A stretch of 64,000 bases of DNA, from assembly GCF_900091475.1 (NCBI RefSeq), contig NZ_FMIB01000002.1, forward strand, positions 5,146,001-5,210,000, given 5' to 3'. This DNA is from Micromonospora chersina (GTDB taxonomy: Bacteria > Actinomycetota > Actinomycetes > Mycobacteriales > Micromonosporaceae). Of this stretch, positions 45,244 to 55,702 are shown piece after piece. The translations under genes and the position numbers were made by a program. The first letter of the stretch is position 1. The number at the start of each line of letters is the position of its first letter. A model generated the notes under the pieces. It searched no databases. It worked only from the letters and a program-made list of their open reading frames with translations, and was not told the DNA's origin.

Positions 45244-45257
45244 CCCCAGAACCACCC

Positions 45258-45295
45258 CGGAGGGGCGGGCCGGCCAACGCCGACCCGCCCCTCCG
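45258..45295 (+). terminator. terminator hairpin after mdh
   Basis: A 12-bp perfect stem, CGGAGGGGCGGG with its complement, has a 14-base loop directly after the mdh stop. Confidence 0.8.
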
Positions 45296-45322
45296 CACAT
45301 CCCGGCCCCACCCCCGGCCGGT

Positions 45323-45378
45323 TGATCATGAAGTTATTGCCACCCGCCTCGGCGTGTCGTGGCAATAACTTCATGATC
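45323..45378. repeat. palindromic dispersed repeat, copy 2
   Basis: Perfect 21-bp inverted arms begin TGATCATGAAGTTATTGCC at 45323-45343, with the complement at 45358-45378, around a 14-base centre. The right side including GGCGTGTC is a 28-base match to the reverse complement of copy 1. Its last bases supply the stop codon of the minus-strand hydrolase gene at 45377. Confidence 0.9.
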
Positions 45379-46189
45379 ACCGGGGCTGGGCGGGGGTGGG
45401 GTGGGGGTCACGGTGGGGGGTGAAGGGGTTGCCCAGGTGGGGGGTGGCCAGGGTTGCCGGGGTTACGGCGCGCAGCAGGCGGGTGCGGGTCGTTGCTGCC
45501 TGCGTCGGGTTTTCCTCGTGGGCGTAGGCCAGCGTCGGGTCGAGCAGTTGGAGGGTGTGCACCAGGAGGTCGCCGGTCACCAGGAGGCGGTCGGTGCCGT
45601 CGTCGACAAGCACGGACTGGTGGCCGGGGGTGTGGCCGGGCGTGCTCAGCACGCGTACCCCTGGGGACAGGGTCATGTCGCCGTCGACCACCCGGAGCTG
45701 GCCGGCGGCGCGCAACGGCCCCAGGAGCCGGGCCGGCAGTTCGGGGTGGAACAGCTCCAGCGCGGCCAGTTCGGCGCGCTGCACCAGGTGGTCCGCGTTC
45801 GGGAAGAGCGGGCCCGCCCAGCCGATGTGGTCGGTGTGCAGGTGGGTGAGCACCACGGTGCGGACGTCCGCCGGGTCGATGCCGGCGGCGGCCAGCTCGG
45901 CCGGCAGCCGGCCCGGCACCGGGGCCCAGCTCGCGGCGAGCGCGTCGGCCGGGCCGATCCCGGCGTCCACCAGGGTGACCGGCCCGTCCCCGGCTCGCAG
46001 CGCGAACGCGCGGAACGGCAGCCACCAGCGGCCGTCCGGGGTGACGCTGTCCGGGTCCCGCAGGTCGGCCTCGCGCCACTGCTCCACGGTGGCGTCCGGG
46101 AACGCCTCGGCGCGCGGCTGGAAGAAGGGACCCGCCCCGTCGACCAGGGCGGTGACCGTGATAGACCCGACCGTGTGAGTCAGCGGCAT
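45377..46189 (-). CDS. metallo-beta-lactamase-fold hydrolase
   Basis: The 270-residue MBL-fold protein has the metal motif THLHTDHIGW (HxHxDH), then PGHTPGH, and Asp in VTGDLLVHT. These are the usual di-zinc ligands. Physiological substrate is unknown; relatives are lactonases and other hydrolases. The last residues, HLGNPFTPHRDPHPTPAQPR, come from a G/C-run-rich stretch, and the TGA stop falls inside the palindromic repeat. The original 3' end may therefore have been altered by the repeat's insertion. Confidence 0.88.
   Translation of the reverse strand: MPLTHTVGSITVTALVDGAGPFFQPRAEAFPDATVEQWREADLRDPDSVTPDGRWWLPFRAFALRAGDGPVTLVDAGIGPADALAASWAPVPGRLPAELAAAGIDPADVRTVVLTHLHTDHIGWAGPLFPNADHLVQRAELAALELFHPELPARLLGPLRAAGQLRVVDGDMTLSPGVRVLSTPGHTPGHQSVLVDDGTDRLLVTGDLLVHTLQLLDPTLAYAHEENPTQAATTRTRLLRAVTPATLATPHLGNPFTPHRDPHPTPAQPR
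45383..45425 (+). other. G-run-rich stretch, potential G-quadruplex
   Basis: Several runs of three to six G with one- to four-base gaps (GGGG-CT-GGG-C-GGGGG-T-GGGG-T-GGGGG and further) follow the palindromic repeat on the plus strand. This is inside the 3' end of the minus-strand hydrolase gene. It parallels the G-runs beside copy 1. Confidence 0.5.
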
Positions 46190-46272
46190 CCGGGAAGGAT
46201 GTCACCGCGGCCCGTCCCGGGCGACCCCGTTTCCCGCGGGGTGAGGCCGGCTGGGGAGCCCCGGTCAGTTTC

Positions 46273-46288
46273 CAGTACGCTCGTACTG
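46273..46288 (+). promoter_or_regulatory. palindromic operator candidate upstream of icd
   Basis: CAGTACG-CT-CGTACTG, a perfect 7-bp inverted repeat with a 2-base spacer, lies 35 bases before the icd start. It also contains TACGCT, a possible -10. A regulator site overlapping the promoter is plausible. Confidence 0.4.
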
Positions 46289-46323
46289 CTTGAGCACGTG
46301 TCCCCCGAGAGGAGCGCCGGCCG

Positions 46324-47541
46324 ATGGCGAAGATCAAGGTAAACAACCCGGTCGTGGAGATCGACGGCGACGAGATGACCCGGATCATCTGGAAGCAGAT
46401 CCGGGAGCAGCTGATCCTGCCGTACCTCGACGTCGACCTGCACTACTACGACCTGTCGATTGAGAACCGCGACGCGACCGACGACCAGGTCACCGTCGAC
46501 GCCGCGAACGCCATCAAGGAGCACGGCGTCGGCGTCAAGTGCGCCACCATCACCCCGGACGAGGCCCGGGTGGAGGAGTTCGGCCTGAAGAAGATGTGGC
46601 GGTCGCCGAACGGCACCATCCGCAACATCCTGGGCGGCGTGGTCTTCCGCGAGCCGATCATCATGTCGAACGTGCCGCGGCTGGTCCCCGGCTGGACCAA
46701 GCCGATCGTCATCGGCCGGCACGCGCACGGTGACCAGTACAAGGCGACCGACTTCGTCGTTCCCGGCCCGGGCAAGGTGACGATCACCTACACCCCGGCC
46801 GACGGTGGCGCCCCGATGGAGATGGAGGTCGCCAACTTCCCGGGCGGCGGCATCGCCATGGGCATGTACAACTACGACGAGTCGATCCGGGACTTCGCCC
46901 GGGCCTCGTTCCGGTACGGCCTGGACCGCAAGTACCCGGTCTACCTGTCGACCAAGAACACCATCCTCAAGGCGTACGACGGCCGGTTCAAGGACCTGTT
47001 CGCCGAGGTGTTCGAGAACGAGTTCCGGTCGGAGTTCGAGGCCGCCGGCATCACGTACGAGCACCGGCTGATCGACGACATGGTCGCCGCCGCGCTCAAG
47101 TGGGAGGGCGGCTACGTCTGGGCCTGCAAGAACTACGACGGTGACGTGCAGTCCGACACCGTCGCGCAGGGCTTCGGCTCGCTGGGCCTGATGACCTCCG
47201 TCCTGCTCTCCCCGGACGGCCGCACCGTCGAGGCGGAGGCCGCGCACGGCACCGTCACCCGGCACTACCGGCAGTGGCAGAAGGGCGAGAAGACCTCGAC
47301 CAACCCGATCGCCTCGATCTACGCCTGGACCCGGGGCCTGGCCCACCGGGGCAAGCTGGACAACACCCCGGCGGTCACCGAGTTCGCCAACACCCTGGAG
47401 CAGGTCATCGTGGAGACCGTCGAGGGCGGCCAGATGACCAAGGACCTCGCGCTGCTCATCTCGCGGGACGCCCCGTGGCTGACCACCGACGAGTTCATGA
47501 ACGCGCTGGACGAGAACCTGGCCCGCAAGCTGTCGGCCTGA
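46324..47541 (+). CDS. icd: NADP-dependent isocitrate dehydrogenase (homodimeric, eukaryotic-like type)
   Basis: The 405-residue enzyme oxidises isocitrate to 2-oxoglutarate with NADP reduction. Signature blocks are [13 protein letters not shown], the substrate loop [29 protein letters not shown], the metal-binding [29 protein letters not shown], and the C-terminal [20 protein letters not shown]. This is the dimeric type shared with eukaryotes, not the 740-residue monomeric enzyme. GAGAGGAG lies about 8 bases before the ATG. Confidence 0.97.
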   Translation: MAKIKVNNPVVEIDGDEMTRIIWKQIREQLILPYLDVDLHYYDLSIENRDATDDQVTVDAANAIKEHGVGVKCATITPDEARVEEFGLKKMWRSPNGTIRNILGGVVFREPIIMSNVPRLVPGWTKPIVIGRHAHGDQYKATDFVVPGPGKVTITYTPADGGAPMEMEVANFPGGGIAMGMYNYDESIRDFARASFRYGLDRKYPVYLSTKNTILKAYDGRFKDLFAEVFENEFRSEFEAAGITYEHRLIDDMVAAALKWEGGYVWACKNYDGDVQSDTVAQGFGSLGLMTSVLLSPDGRTVEAEAAHGTVTRHYRQWQKGEKTSTNPIASIYAWTRGLAHRGKLDNTPAVTEFANTLEQVIVETVEGGQMTKDLALLISRDAPWLTTDEFMNALDENLARKLSA

Positions 47542-47557
47542 CCGTCACGGTTCGCAC

Positions 47558-47590
47558 CGGAGCCCCGCCGGCCTGGCCGGCGGGGCTCCG
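47558..47590 (+). terminator. terminator hairpin after icd
   Basis: A perfect 15-bp stem (CGGAGCCCCGCCGGC with its complement) has a 3-base loop, 16 bases after the stop. Confidence 0.88.
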
Positions 47591-47752
47591 TCGTGTCGGC
47601 CGGTGGCGTCACCCGGGGCGGGCACGCCTCGTTGAACAGGGTGGACGTGATGCCAGTCCCGTCCAGGAAGGTTGACCGCGGTCGTCTCGCGCCTTGAGCG
47701 CCGATCAGCCAACCTTCCCGGCTGTCGCGCACAGCCAGCCGTCCCTTCCCTC

Positions 47753-47780
47753 GCGGGGGGCCCTGTCCCGGGCCCCCCGC
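47753..47780 (-). terminator. terminator hairpin after galT
   Basis: A perfect 11-bp stem, GCGGGGGGCCC with its complement, and a 6-base loop lie 21 bases beyond the galT stop. Between this and the icd terminator, GGAAGGTTG and CCAACCTTCC form a further distant inverted repeat (about 47667 and 47709). Confidence 0.7.
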
Positions 47781-47801
47781 GCCCTGTTGTGGGGCGGGCG
47801 G

Positions 47802-48871
<1,070 letters not shown>

Positions 48872-48875
<4 letters not shown>

Positions 48876-49660
48876 TCCGCACCCTCCGTGCCCGCCACGA
48901 TCACCAGCTCGCCCACCCTGTCCTCGAGTACCCGTCGCGCGTCCGGTGCCAACCGGTCGTCGGTGACCAGCACGTCCGCCGCGTCCAGGCCGACGATCGA
49001 GGAGATGCCGACCGTGCCCCACTTGGTGTGGTCGGCGAGCACCACGAGCCGGTCGGCGGCCGCCACCAGCGCCCGGTCGGTGTCCGCCTCCATGAGGTTG
49101 GGGGTGGTGAAGCCGGCGCGCTCACTGATCCCGTGCACGCCGAGGAAGAGCAGGTCCAGGTGGAGCGCGCCGATCGCGGCCACGGCCAGCGGGCCGACAA
49201 GGGCGTCCGAGGGGGTGCGCACCCCGCCGGTGAGCACCACGGTCTGGTCCGGCCGGCCGCCGACGTGCAGGATCTCGGCCACCGGCAGGGAGTTCGTCAC
49301 CACGGTCAGGCCCGGGACGTCGGTAAGGCGGCGGGCCAGCTCGGCCGTGGTGGTGCCGGCGGAGAGCGCGATGGCCGCGCCGGGGCGTACGAGCTGCGCG
49401 GCCCGGTCGGCGATGGCCGCCTTCTCCCCGGACTGCCGCACCGACTTGGCCCGGAAGCCGGGCTCGTCGGTCGAGCCGGGCCCGGCCAGCGTCGCCCCGC
49501 CGTGCACCTTGGCGAGCAGGCCCTGCTCGTGCAGCGTCTCCAGGTCGCGCCGGATCGTCATGTCCGAGACGCCGAACTCGGCGGCCAGCTCGGTGACCCG
49601 GACGCCTCCGACGGCGCGGACCCGTTCCAGGATGACCGCCTGCCGCTGCCGTGCCAGCAC
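48872..49660 (-). CDS. DeoR-family transcriptional regulator
   Basis: The 262-residue protein has an N-terminal DeoR winged HTH (QAVILERVRAVGGVRVTELA, then VSDMTIRRDLETLHEQGLLAKVHGGA). A C-terminal sugar-phosphate-sensing domain follows, with IALSAGTTTAELARRL, VVTNSLP and GGVRTPSDALVGPLA. Such repressors respond to sugar phosphates. Direct overlap with galT points to control of galactose use, with itself in the same operon. GTG start at 49660. Confidence 0.92.
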
Positions 49661-49711
49661 CCGCCGTCACCTCCCGACTCCCGACCCCGTCTCCACGCGG
49701 TCGAACGCGTT

Positions 49712-49730
49712 CCAACAAAGACGAACACTA
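49712..49730 (-). promoter_or_regulatory. candidate promoter/operator of the DeoR-galT operon
   Basis: CAACAAAGACGAACA (plus strand) is an A-rich, direct-repeat-like motif standing out from the GC-rich background, of the kind DeoR regulators often bind. It overlaps TAGTGT (minus strand, 49730-49725), a possible -10. Autoregulation is inferred. Confidence 0.4.
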
Positions 49731-49765
49731 CCGCGCAGCGGAGGACAACGGAAGCAGACGCGGAA

Positions 49766-49798
49766 CCGCCGCCGTCCCGGGGAGCGGGGCGGCGGCGG
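49766..49798 (-). terminator. terminator hairpin after the APS kinase gene
   Basis: A 13-bp stem with one G-U pair, CCGCCGCCGTCCC against GGGGCGGCGGCGG, lies 22 bases beyond the stop at 49821. Confidence 0.6.
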
Positions 49799-49820
49799 CC
49801 GGTGGGTCGGTGGTGCGGGA

Positions 49821-51350
49821 TCAGGCGGGCTGGAGGCGGGGCTCCACCCAGCCGGTCTCGGTGAGGTGTTCCATCACCCGCTGCACCGCCTCCTCGACGG
49901 TCATGTCCGTGGTGTCCACCACCAGGTCGGCGTCGGTCGGCTCCTCGTACGGGTCGTCGATCCCGGTCATCCCGGTGATCAGGCCGGCCCGGGCGCGCGC
50001 ATACAGGCCCTTGCGGTCGCGCTGCTCGCAGACCTCCAGCGGCGTGGCCACGTGCACCAGCAGGAAGCCGGCACCGGCGGCCTGCGCCATCTCGCGGGCG
50101 GTGGCGCGGGCGGCCGCGTACGGGGCGATCGGGCAGCAGATGCCCACGCCCCGGTGCCGGGCGATCTCGGCGGCCACCCAGCCGATCCGGCGCACGTTGA
50201 GGTCGCGGTCGGCCTTGCTGAAGCCCAGCCCGGCCGAGAGCTCGCGGCGCACCACGTCGCCGTCGAGCAGGGTGATGGTCCGGTCGCCACCCTCGCGGAG
50301 CACGTCGGCCAGGCCGCGGGCGATCGTCGACTTGCCGGAGCCGGACAGGCCGGTCAGGAAGATCACCAGGCCGCGGTGCCGGCGCGGCGGGCGGGCCCGG
50401 GCCAGCTCCTTGGCCACCGCCGGCGGCGTGTGCCACTCGGGCAGCGGGAAGCCCCGGTCCAGCAGGTCGTCGATCTCCTCCTGGCTGAGCGCCAGCCGCC
50501 GGTTGCGCGGCGGGATGTCCTCCCGCCAGCGCCACTGCCCGTCCCGGTTGTCGTAGGCCAGTTCGCGGGGCACGAGCACCCGCAGGCCGGCCCCGGAGAG
50601 CATGCCCTCGGTGGAGAGCAGGTGGGTCACCCCGTACGCGGCGGCGACCCGCGCCCGCAGCAGCGCGTCGCTGATCTCGTCGCGTCGCTTCGCCAGCGGC
50701 ACCGCCACCAGCGTGGCCGGGGGCATCCGGTCGCGGGCGGCGAACACGCTGCGCACCAGCGCCTCGGCCGGCAGCCCGCCGATCGCCTCCTCGCCCGCCG
50801 GGATCAGCACCAGCAGGTGCGCGCCGAGCGTGCGGGCGGCGTGCGCGATCTGCGCGAGCTGCGGCCGGTGCAGCGGACGGTCGGCGAAGACCCCCAGCAC
50901 CCGCCCCGGGGGCAGCAGCCCCCGCACCTCGTCCGGGCTGCGCCGCAGCCGCTGGAACGGCCCGTGACCGCCGTCGCCCAGCCGGCGGACCGCCCCGCCC
51001 ACCCCGGCCGTGCCCTCGCGGACCTGCCAGACGTCGGTCACGTCCATGGCGGCCACCGGGGCGCCCTCGCCGTCGGTGAGCACCAGCGCCCGGCGCAGCG
51101 GGTCGTCCAGCACCAGCCCGTCGGCCAGCGCGGCCGGCACCTGGAGCGTCACCGGCACCGGCCACGGCGTGCCGTCGGCGAGCCGCCCGCGCCGGCCCAG
51201 CGAGGCCAGGTCGGCCCGCGTCATGAAGCCCGTCAGCGGGGCGTACGCCCCGGTCAGCAGCAACTCCAGATCGGCCAGCTCAGCGGGCCTTGGCGCGTAC
51301 GCCGGCGCGTCCCGCAAAACGTCCTCGGGCAGCACCCACCCGTTGCTCAT
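49821..51350 (-). CDS. cysC: adenylyl-sulfate kinase with degenerate ATP-sulfurylase N-terminal domain
   Basis: The 509-residue protein. The C-terminal 185 residues form a complete APS kinase: P-loop FLTGLSGSGKST (near 330-341), LLDGDVVRRELSAGLGFS, DRDLNVRRIGWVA and the lid KGLYARARAGLITGMTGIDDPYE. The N-terminal 310 residues have the ATP-sulfurylase layout (PUA-like start, LTGAYAPLTGFMTRAD, later PLAKRRDEISDALLRARVAAAYG). The catalytic QxRNxxHxxH is replaced by FADRPLHRPQ near residues 152-161, and the GRDH motif by STEGML. That domain is probably inactive or regulatory. No cysDN or sulfite reductase genes lie nearby. Confidence 0.85.
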   Translation of the reverse strand: MSNGWVLPEDVLRDAPAYAPRPAELADLELLLTGAYAPLTGFMTRADLASLGRRGRLADGTPWPVPVTLQVPAALADGLVLDDPLRRALVLTDGEGAPVAAMDVTDVWQVREGTAGVGGAVRRLGDGGHGPFQRLRRSPDEVRGLLPPGRVLGVFADRPLHRPQLAQIAHAARTLGAHLLVLIPAGEEAIGGLPAEALVRSVFAARDRMPPATLVAVPLAKRRDEISDALLRARVAAAYGVTHLLSTEGMLSGAGLRVLVPRELAYDNRDGQWRWREDIPPRNRRLALSQEEIDDLLDRGFPLPEWHTPPAVAKELARARPPRRHRGLVIFLTGLSGSGKSTIARGLADVLREGGDRTITLLDGDVVRRELSAGLGFSKADRDLNVRRIGWVAAEIARHRGVGICCPIAPYAAARATAREMAQAAGAGFLLVHVATPLEVCEQRDRKGLYARARAGLITGMTGIDDPYEEPTDADLVVDTTDMTVEEAVQRVMEHLTETGWVEPRLQPA

Positions 51351-51462
51351 CGAACCCCCAACTCACCGGCCGGCACACAGTTTCTCAGCCCACCGGCGAT
51401 CGGTCGAGAGCGCCACTCCACCTCCCGGTCACCGGCCGGCAAACCGGCCGTCGCGGGGCGTG

Positions 51463-52038
51463 TCAGCCGGCGGCGGTGAGCGGGGCCGCGCCGAACGAGA
51501 CGGCGAACCGCTCGCACCAGATCGAGACGCTGGTCAGCCCGGTGAAGTCGGTCCCGGCCGGTATCTCGTACGCCTGGTCGCCGCGGTTGCCCTTGAGCGG
51601 GCCGAGCGCCACGTGCCGGCCGTCGTCGAAGACGTGCCACCCGGACGGCCCGGTGCGAACGGGCTGGTCGGTCAGCCAGACCTGAAGATCCGGACCGTTC
51701 GAGGTGTCCAGCCCGACCAGTTCCAGCCGGTGCCGGCCGTCGGCGGTGCGGACGATCCGGGCCGCACCGCGGGTCTCGTGCTCGTGGCTGACGAAGTCGC
51801 CCCGGCTGACCAGCACCGGCCCGGTGGACGCGGGGGAGGCGGACGGCGTGGCGGCGGACGGCGTGGCGGCGCCGGGCGGGGGCGCCGGCTCGGCGGAGAC
51901 CGCCGTGAGCTCCTCGTGCACCTCGGTGTCGGTGACCAGCCTCCACGGCTGGAACCAGTACAGGCCGGCGGCCGCGCCGGCGGCGAGGACGGCGACCGCG
52001 ACCCAGGTCAGCGGCGCGCGTAGCAGGCGGATCGGCAT
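51463..52038 (-). CDS. membrane-anchored DM13-domain protein
   Basis: The 191-residue protein has an N-terminal membrane segment (LTWVAVAVLAAGAAAGLYWF), a Pro/Ala/Ser linker to about residue 80, and a C-terminal DM13 domain. The domain shows RGDFVSHEHETRGAARIVRT, LVGLDTSNGPDLQVWLTDQP, LGPLKGNRGDQAYEIPAGTD and SIWCERFAVSFGAAPL with its conserved Cys. DM13 domains have been proposed to take part in redox reactions; that is family-level inference. Start ATG 52038. Confidence 0.82.
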   Translation of the reverse strand: MPIRLLRAPLTWVAVAVLAAGAAAGLYWFQPWRLVTDTEVHEELTAVSAEPAPPPGAATPSAATPSASPASTGPVLVSRGDFVSHEHETRGAARIVRTADGRHRLELVGLDTSNGPDLQVWLTDQPVRTGPSGWHVFDDGRHVALGPLKGNRGDQAYEIPAGTDFTGLTSVSIWCERFAVSFGAAPLTAAG

Positions 52039-52168
52039 GCGTCGAGTCTCCCGGCGCGGCGGCCCCCGGTCACCGGTCCGGCCGCTTACGGAAGCCTTAC
52101 CGACCCGTCCGGGCGGAATCAGGGGCAACCCCGAGCGTTTCCCTGTGTCCAGGGGGGCCCGGGCTTCC

Positions 52169-52174
52169 TACGCT
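52169..52174 (+). promoter_or_regulatory. -10 element of the ABC-2 exporter operon (leaderless)
   Basis: TACGCT lies exactly 7 bases before the GTG at 52182, and no Shine-Dalgarno is present. The transcript should begin at the start codon. Confidence 0.6.
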
Positions 52175-52181
52175 GGGCGTC

Positions 52182-53096
52182 GTGACACTGCTCGCGACCG
52201 AGTCGCTGACCAAGACGTACGGAGGCCGGGTCACCGCGTTGGCCGACCTCACGGTGTCGGTCGAGCCGGGGATCATCGGACTGGTGGGCGCGAACGGCGC
52301 CGGCAAGTCCACCCTCATCAAGATCCTCCTGGGCCTGCTCGCCCCGACCAGCGGTCGGGTCTCCGTGCTCGGCCTCGACCCCACCACCGACCCCGCGGCC
52401 GTCCGGGCCCGGGTCGGCTACATGCCCGAGCACGACGCCCTCCCGCCCGACCTCTCCGCCGCCGAACTGGTCACCCACCTCGGCCGGATCAGCGGGCTGC
52501 CCCGCACGGTGGCCCGGGAGCGGGCCTCCGAGGCGCTGCGGCACGTCGGCCTGCACGAGGAGCGGCACCGGGCCGTCGGTGGCTACTCCACCGGCATGAA
52601 GCAGCGGGTGAAGCTCGCCCAGGCCCTGGTGCACGACCCCGACCTGCTGCTGCTCGACGAGCCGACAAACGGCCTCGACCCGGCCGGCCGGGACGCCATG
52701 CTGGCCCTGATCCACCGGATCGGCACCGAGTTCGGCATCTCCGTGGTGGTCTGCTCGCACCTGCTCGGGGAGGTGGAGCGGATCTGCGACACCCTGGTCG
52801 CCATCGACGGCGGCCGGCTGCTGCGCGCCGACCGCATCTCCGCCATGACCACCGCCACCGACGTGCTCGCCGTCGAGGTGAGCGAGGGCACGGACGAGCT
52901 GGCCGCCCGGCTCGCCGCGCTCGACCTGCCGGTGTCCCGGGAGGGGCGGCTGCTGCTCGTCCCGCTCGCCGACGACGGCACCTACGACCTGATCATCGGC
53001 GCCGTCGCCGAGCTGGACCTGCCGCTGCACCGGCTCGACCAGCGGCGGCACCGGGTGGCCGAACTCTTCGCCACGAGGGAGCCCAGCCATGTCTGA
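52182..53096 (+). CDS. ABC-2 type transporter ATP-binding protein (first of operon)
   Basis: The 304-residue ATPase has Walker A GANGAGKST, Q-loop region YMPEHDALPPDLSAAE, signature GGYSTGMKQRVKLAQAL, Walker B LLLLDEPTNGLDP and H-loop VCSHLLGEV. The C-terminal 80 residues form the regulatory extension common in such drug- or lipid-export ATPases. The stop overlaps the next permease gene by 8 bases. Confidence 0.9.
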   Translation: MTLLATESLTKTYGGRVTALADLTVSVEPGIIGLVGANGAGKSTLIKILLGLLAPTSGRVSVLGLDPTTDPAAVRARVGYMPEHDALPPDLSAAELVTHLGRISGLPRTVARERASEALRHVGLHEERHRAVGGYSTGMKQRVKLAQALVHDPDLLLLDEPTNGLDPAGRDAMLALIHRIGTEFGISVVVCSHLLGEVERICDTLVAIDGGRLLRADRISAMTTATDVLAVEVSEGTDELAARLAALDLPVSREGRLLLVPLADDGTYDLIIGAVAELDLPLHRLDQRRHRVAELFATREPSHV

Positions 53097-53966
53097 GCCG
53101 ACCGGCGTCATCCACGACATCGGCTACCAGCGCTACACCGGCCCGCGGCTCGGCCGCCGGCACGTGTTCGGCGCGCTCTACCTGCACGGCCTGCGCACCG
53201 CCTTCGGGCTGGGCCGGTCCGCCAAGGCGAAGATCTTCCCCTGGCTGGTGATGGGCATCGTGCTGATCGTCGCCGCCGGGCTGACCGCGGTACGCACCCA
53301 GACCGGCCAGGTCGTCATGACGTACGCCCAGTTCGCCGACTCGATGAGCTGGCTGGTCATCTTCTTCGTCGCGGTGGTCGGGCCGGAGCTGGTCTCCCGC
53401 GACCTGCACAGCGGCGTGCTGCCGCTCTACTTCTCCCGCCCGCTGCCGCGCGGCGACTACGCGCTGGCCAAGCTCGGGTCGCTGGCCACCGCGCTCTGGC
53501 TGCTGCTCGGGGCGCCGCAGCTGGTGATGTTCCTGGGCGCCGCGTTCACGACCAAGGACGGGATGGGCGGGGTCTGGGACGAGCTGCTCGACCTGCTGCC
53601 CGGCCTGCTCTACGCGGCGCTCTGGGCGGTGGTCTTCGCCTCGGTCGGGCTGCTCATCGCCTCGCTCACCGGCAAGCGGGCGTTCGCGGCCGGCGGCATC
53701 GTGGCCGTGTTCCTGATGACCGCCCCGATCGTCGGCATCCTGTCGATCATGCCGTCCCGCACGGTCAACGAGTTGTCGATGCTCGGCTCGCCCACCGCCC
53801 TGATCCACGCCGTCGGCGAGTACACCCTCGGCGACCTGCTCGTACCCGGTGGGAACAAGGACTATCAGATCGGCGGCTTCGGGCCGGTCTACGTGGCCGC
53901 CGCCGTGCTGCTGGTGGCCGGCTGCGTCACCCTGCTGCTGCTGCGATACCGGAAGGTGGCCGCCCG

Positions 53967-53970
<4 letters not shown>
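53089..53970 (+). CDS. ABC-2 type transporter permease
   Basis: The 293-residue membrane protein has six spans, beginning at about residue 45 (FPWLVMGIVLIVAAGL). The stretch GPELVSRDLHSGVLPLYFSR is the typical coupling-helix region of ABC-2 permeases. It overlaps its partner ATPase gene upstream and the second ATPase gene downstream (ATGA). Substrate is unknown. Confidence 0.88.
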
Positions 53971-54920
<950 letters not shown>

Positions 54921-54923
54921 ACG

Positions 54924-55634
54924 ATGTCGACCGTTTCCTGGATCACCGCGCGCGGCCTGTTCGGCAGGCGCCGGTTCCTGCTGCTCCTCCCGCTGCCCGG
55001 GCTGCTCCTGGCCCTGGCGATCCTCTCCCGCTCCCTCGGCGTCGACCCGGGCGAGTGGGGGCCCGCCGTGCTGGTCGGGCTCGGCCTGGCCGTGGTGCTG
55101 CCGGTCGTCGCGCTGATCGTCGGCACCGGCGTGCTCGGCGCGGAGATCGACGACGGCACGGTGGTGCACATCCTGACCAAGCCGCTGCCGCGCTGGCAGA
55201 TCGTCCTGCCGAAGCTGGCGGTGGCCGCCGGCGTCACGGCGGTCACCGTCGCCGTGCCGCTCTACGTCGCGGGCGTGCTCGCCCATTCGGTACGCCTCGG
55301 TCTGGCGCTCGCCGCCGCCGCGTCGATCGGGGCGCTGGCGTACTGCGCGTTCTTCGTCGCGCTCAGCCTGCTCACCCGGCGACCGGTGCTGCTCGGCCTC
55401 GTCTACGTGCTGATCTGGGAAGGGTTGCTCGGCAACTTCGTGAGCGGCACGAAGGTGCTCTCCATCCAGCAGTACGTGATCGCCCTCGCCGACCGGATCG
55501 CGCCGACCGAACTGCTCGCCACGGACGTGTCGGTGCCGGTCGCCGCGGTGATGAGCGCGCTGATCGCGGTGGGCTTCACCGTCCTGGCGATCGACCGCCT
55601 CCGCTCGTTCAGCGTGGCCGGCGAGACCAGCTGA
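54924..55634 (+). CDS. ABC-2 type transporter permease (second)
   Basis: The 236-residue membrane protein has six hydrophobic segments and the coupling region EIDDGTVVHILTKPLPRWQI, comparable to RDLHSGVLPLYFSRPLPRGD in the first permease. The four genes read as ATPase-permease-ATPase-permease, so they may form two half-transporters or one complex with two different halves. Confidence 0.85.
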   Translation: MSTVSWITARGLFGRRRFLLLLPLPGLLLALAILSRSLGVDPGEWGPAVLVGLGLAVVLPVVALIVGTGVLGAEIDDGTVVHILTKPLPRWQIVLPKLAVAAGVTAVTVAVPLYVAGVLAHSVRLGLALAAAASIGALAYCAFFVALSLLTRRPVLLGLVYVLIWEGLLGNFVSGTKVLSIQQYVIALADRIAPTELLATDVSVPVAAVMSALIAVGFTVLAIDRLRSFSVAGETS

Positions 55635-55646
55635 CCCGCGGCACCG

Positions 55647-55689
55647 GGCCCCGCCCGACGCGACCGGTCGAGGTCGGTCGGGCGGGGCC
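55647..55689. terminator. terminator hairpin between the ABC-2 operon and valS
   Basis: A perfect 13-bp stem (GGCCCCGCCCGAC with its complement) has a 17-base loop that can pair further (CGACC/GGTCG). Confidence 0.75.
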
Positions 55690-55702
55690 ACCGTGCGGCA
55701 AC

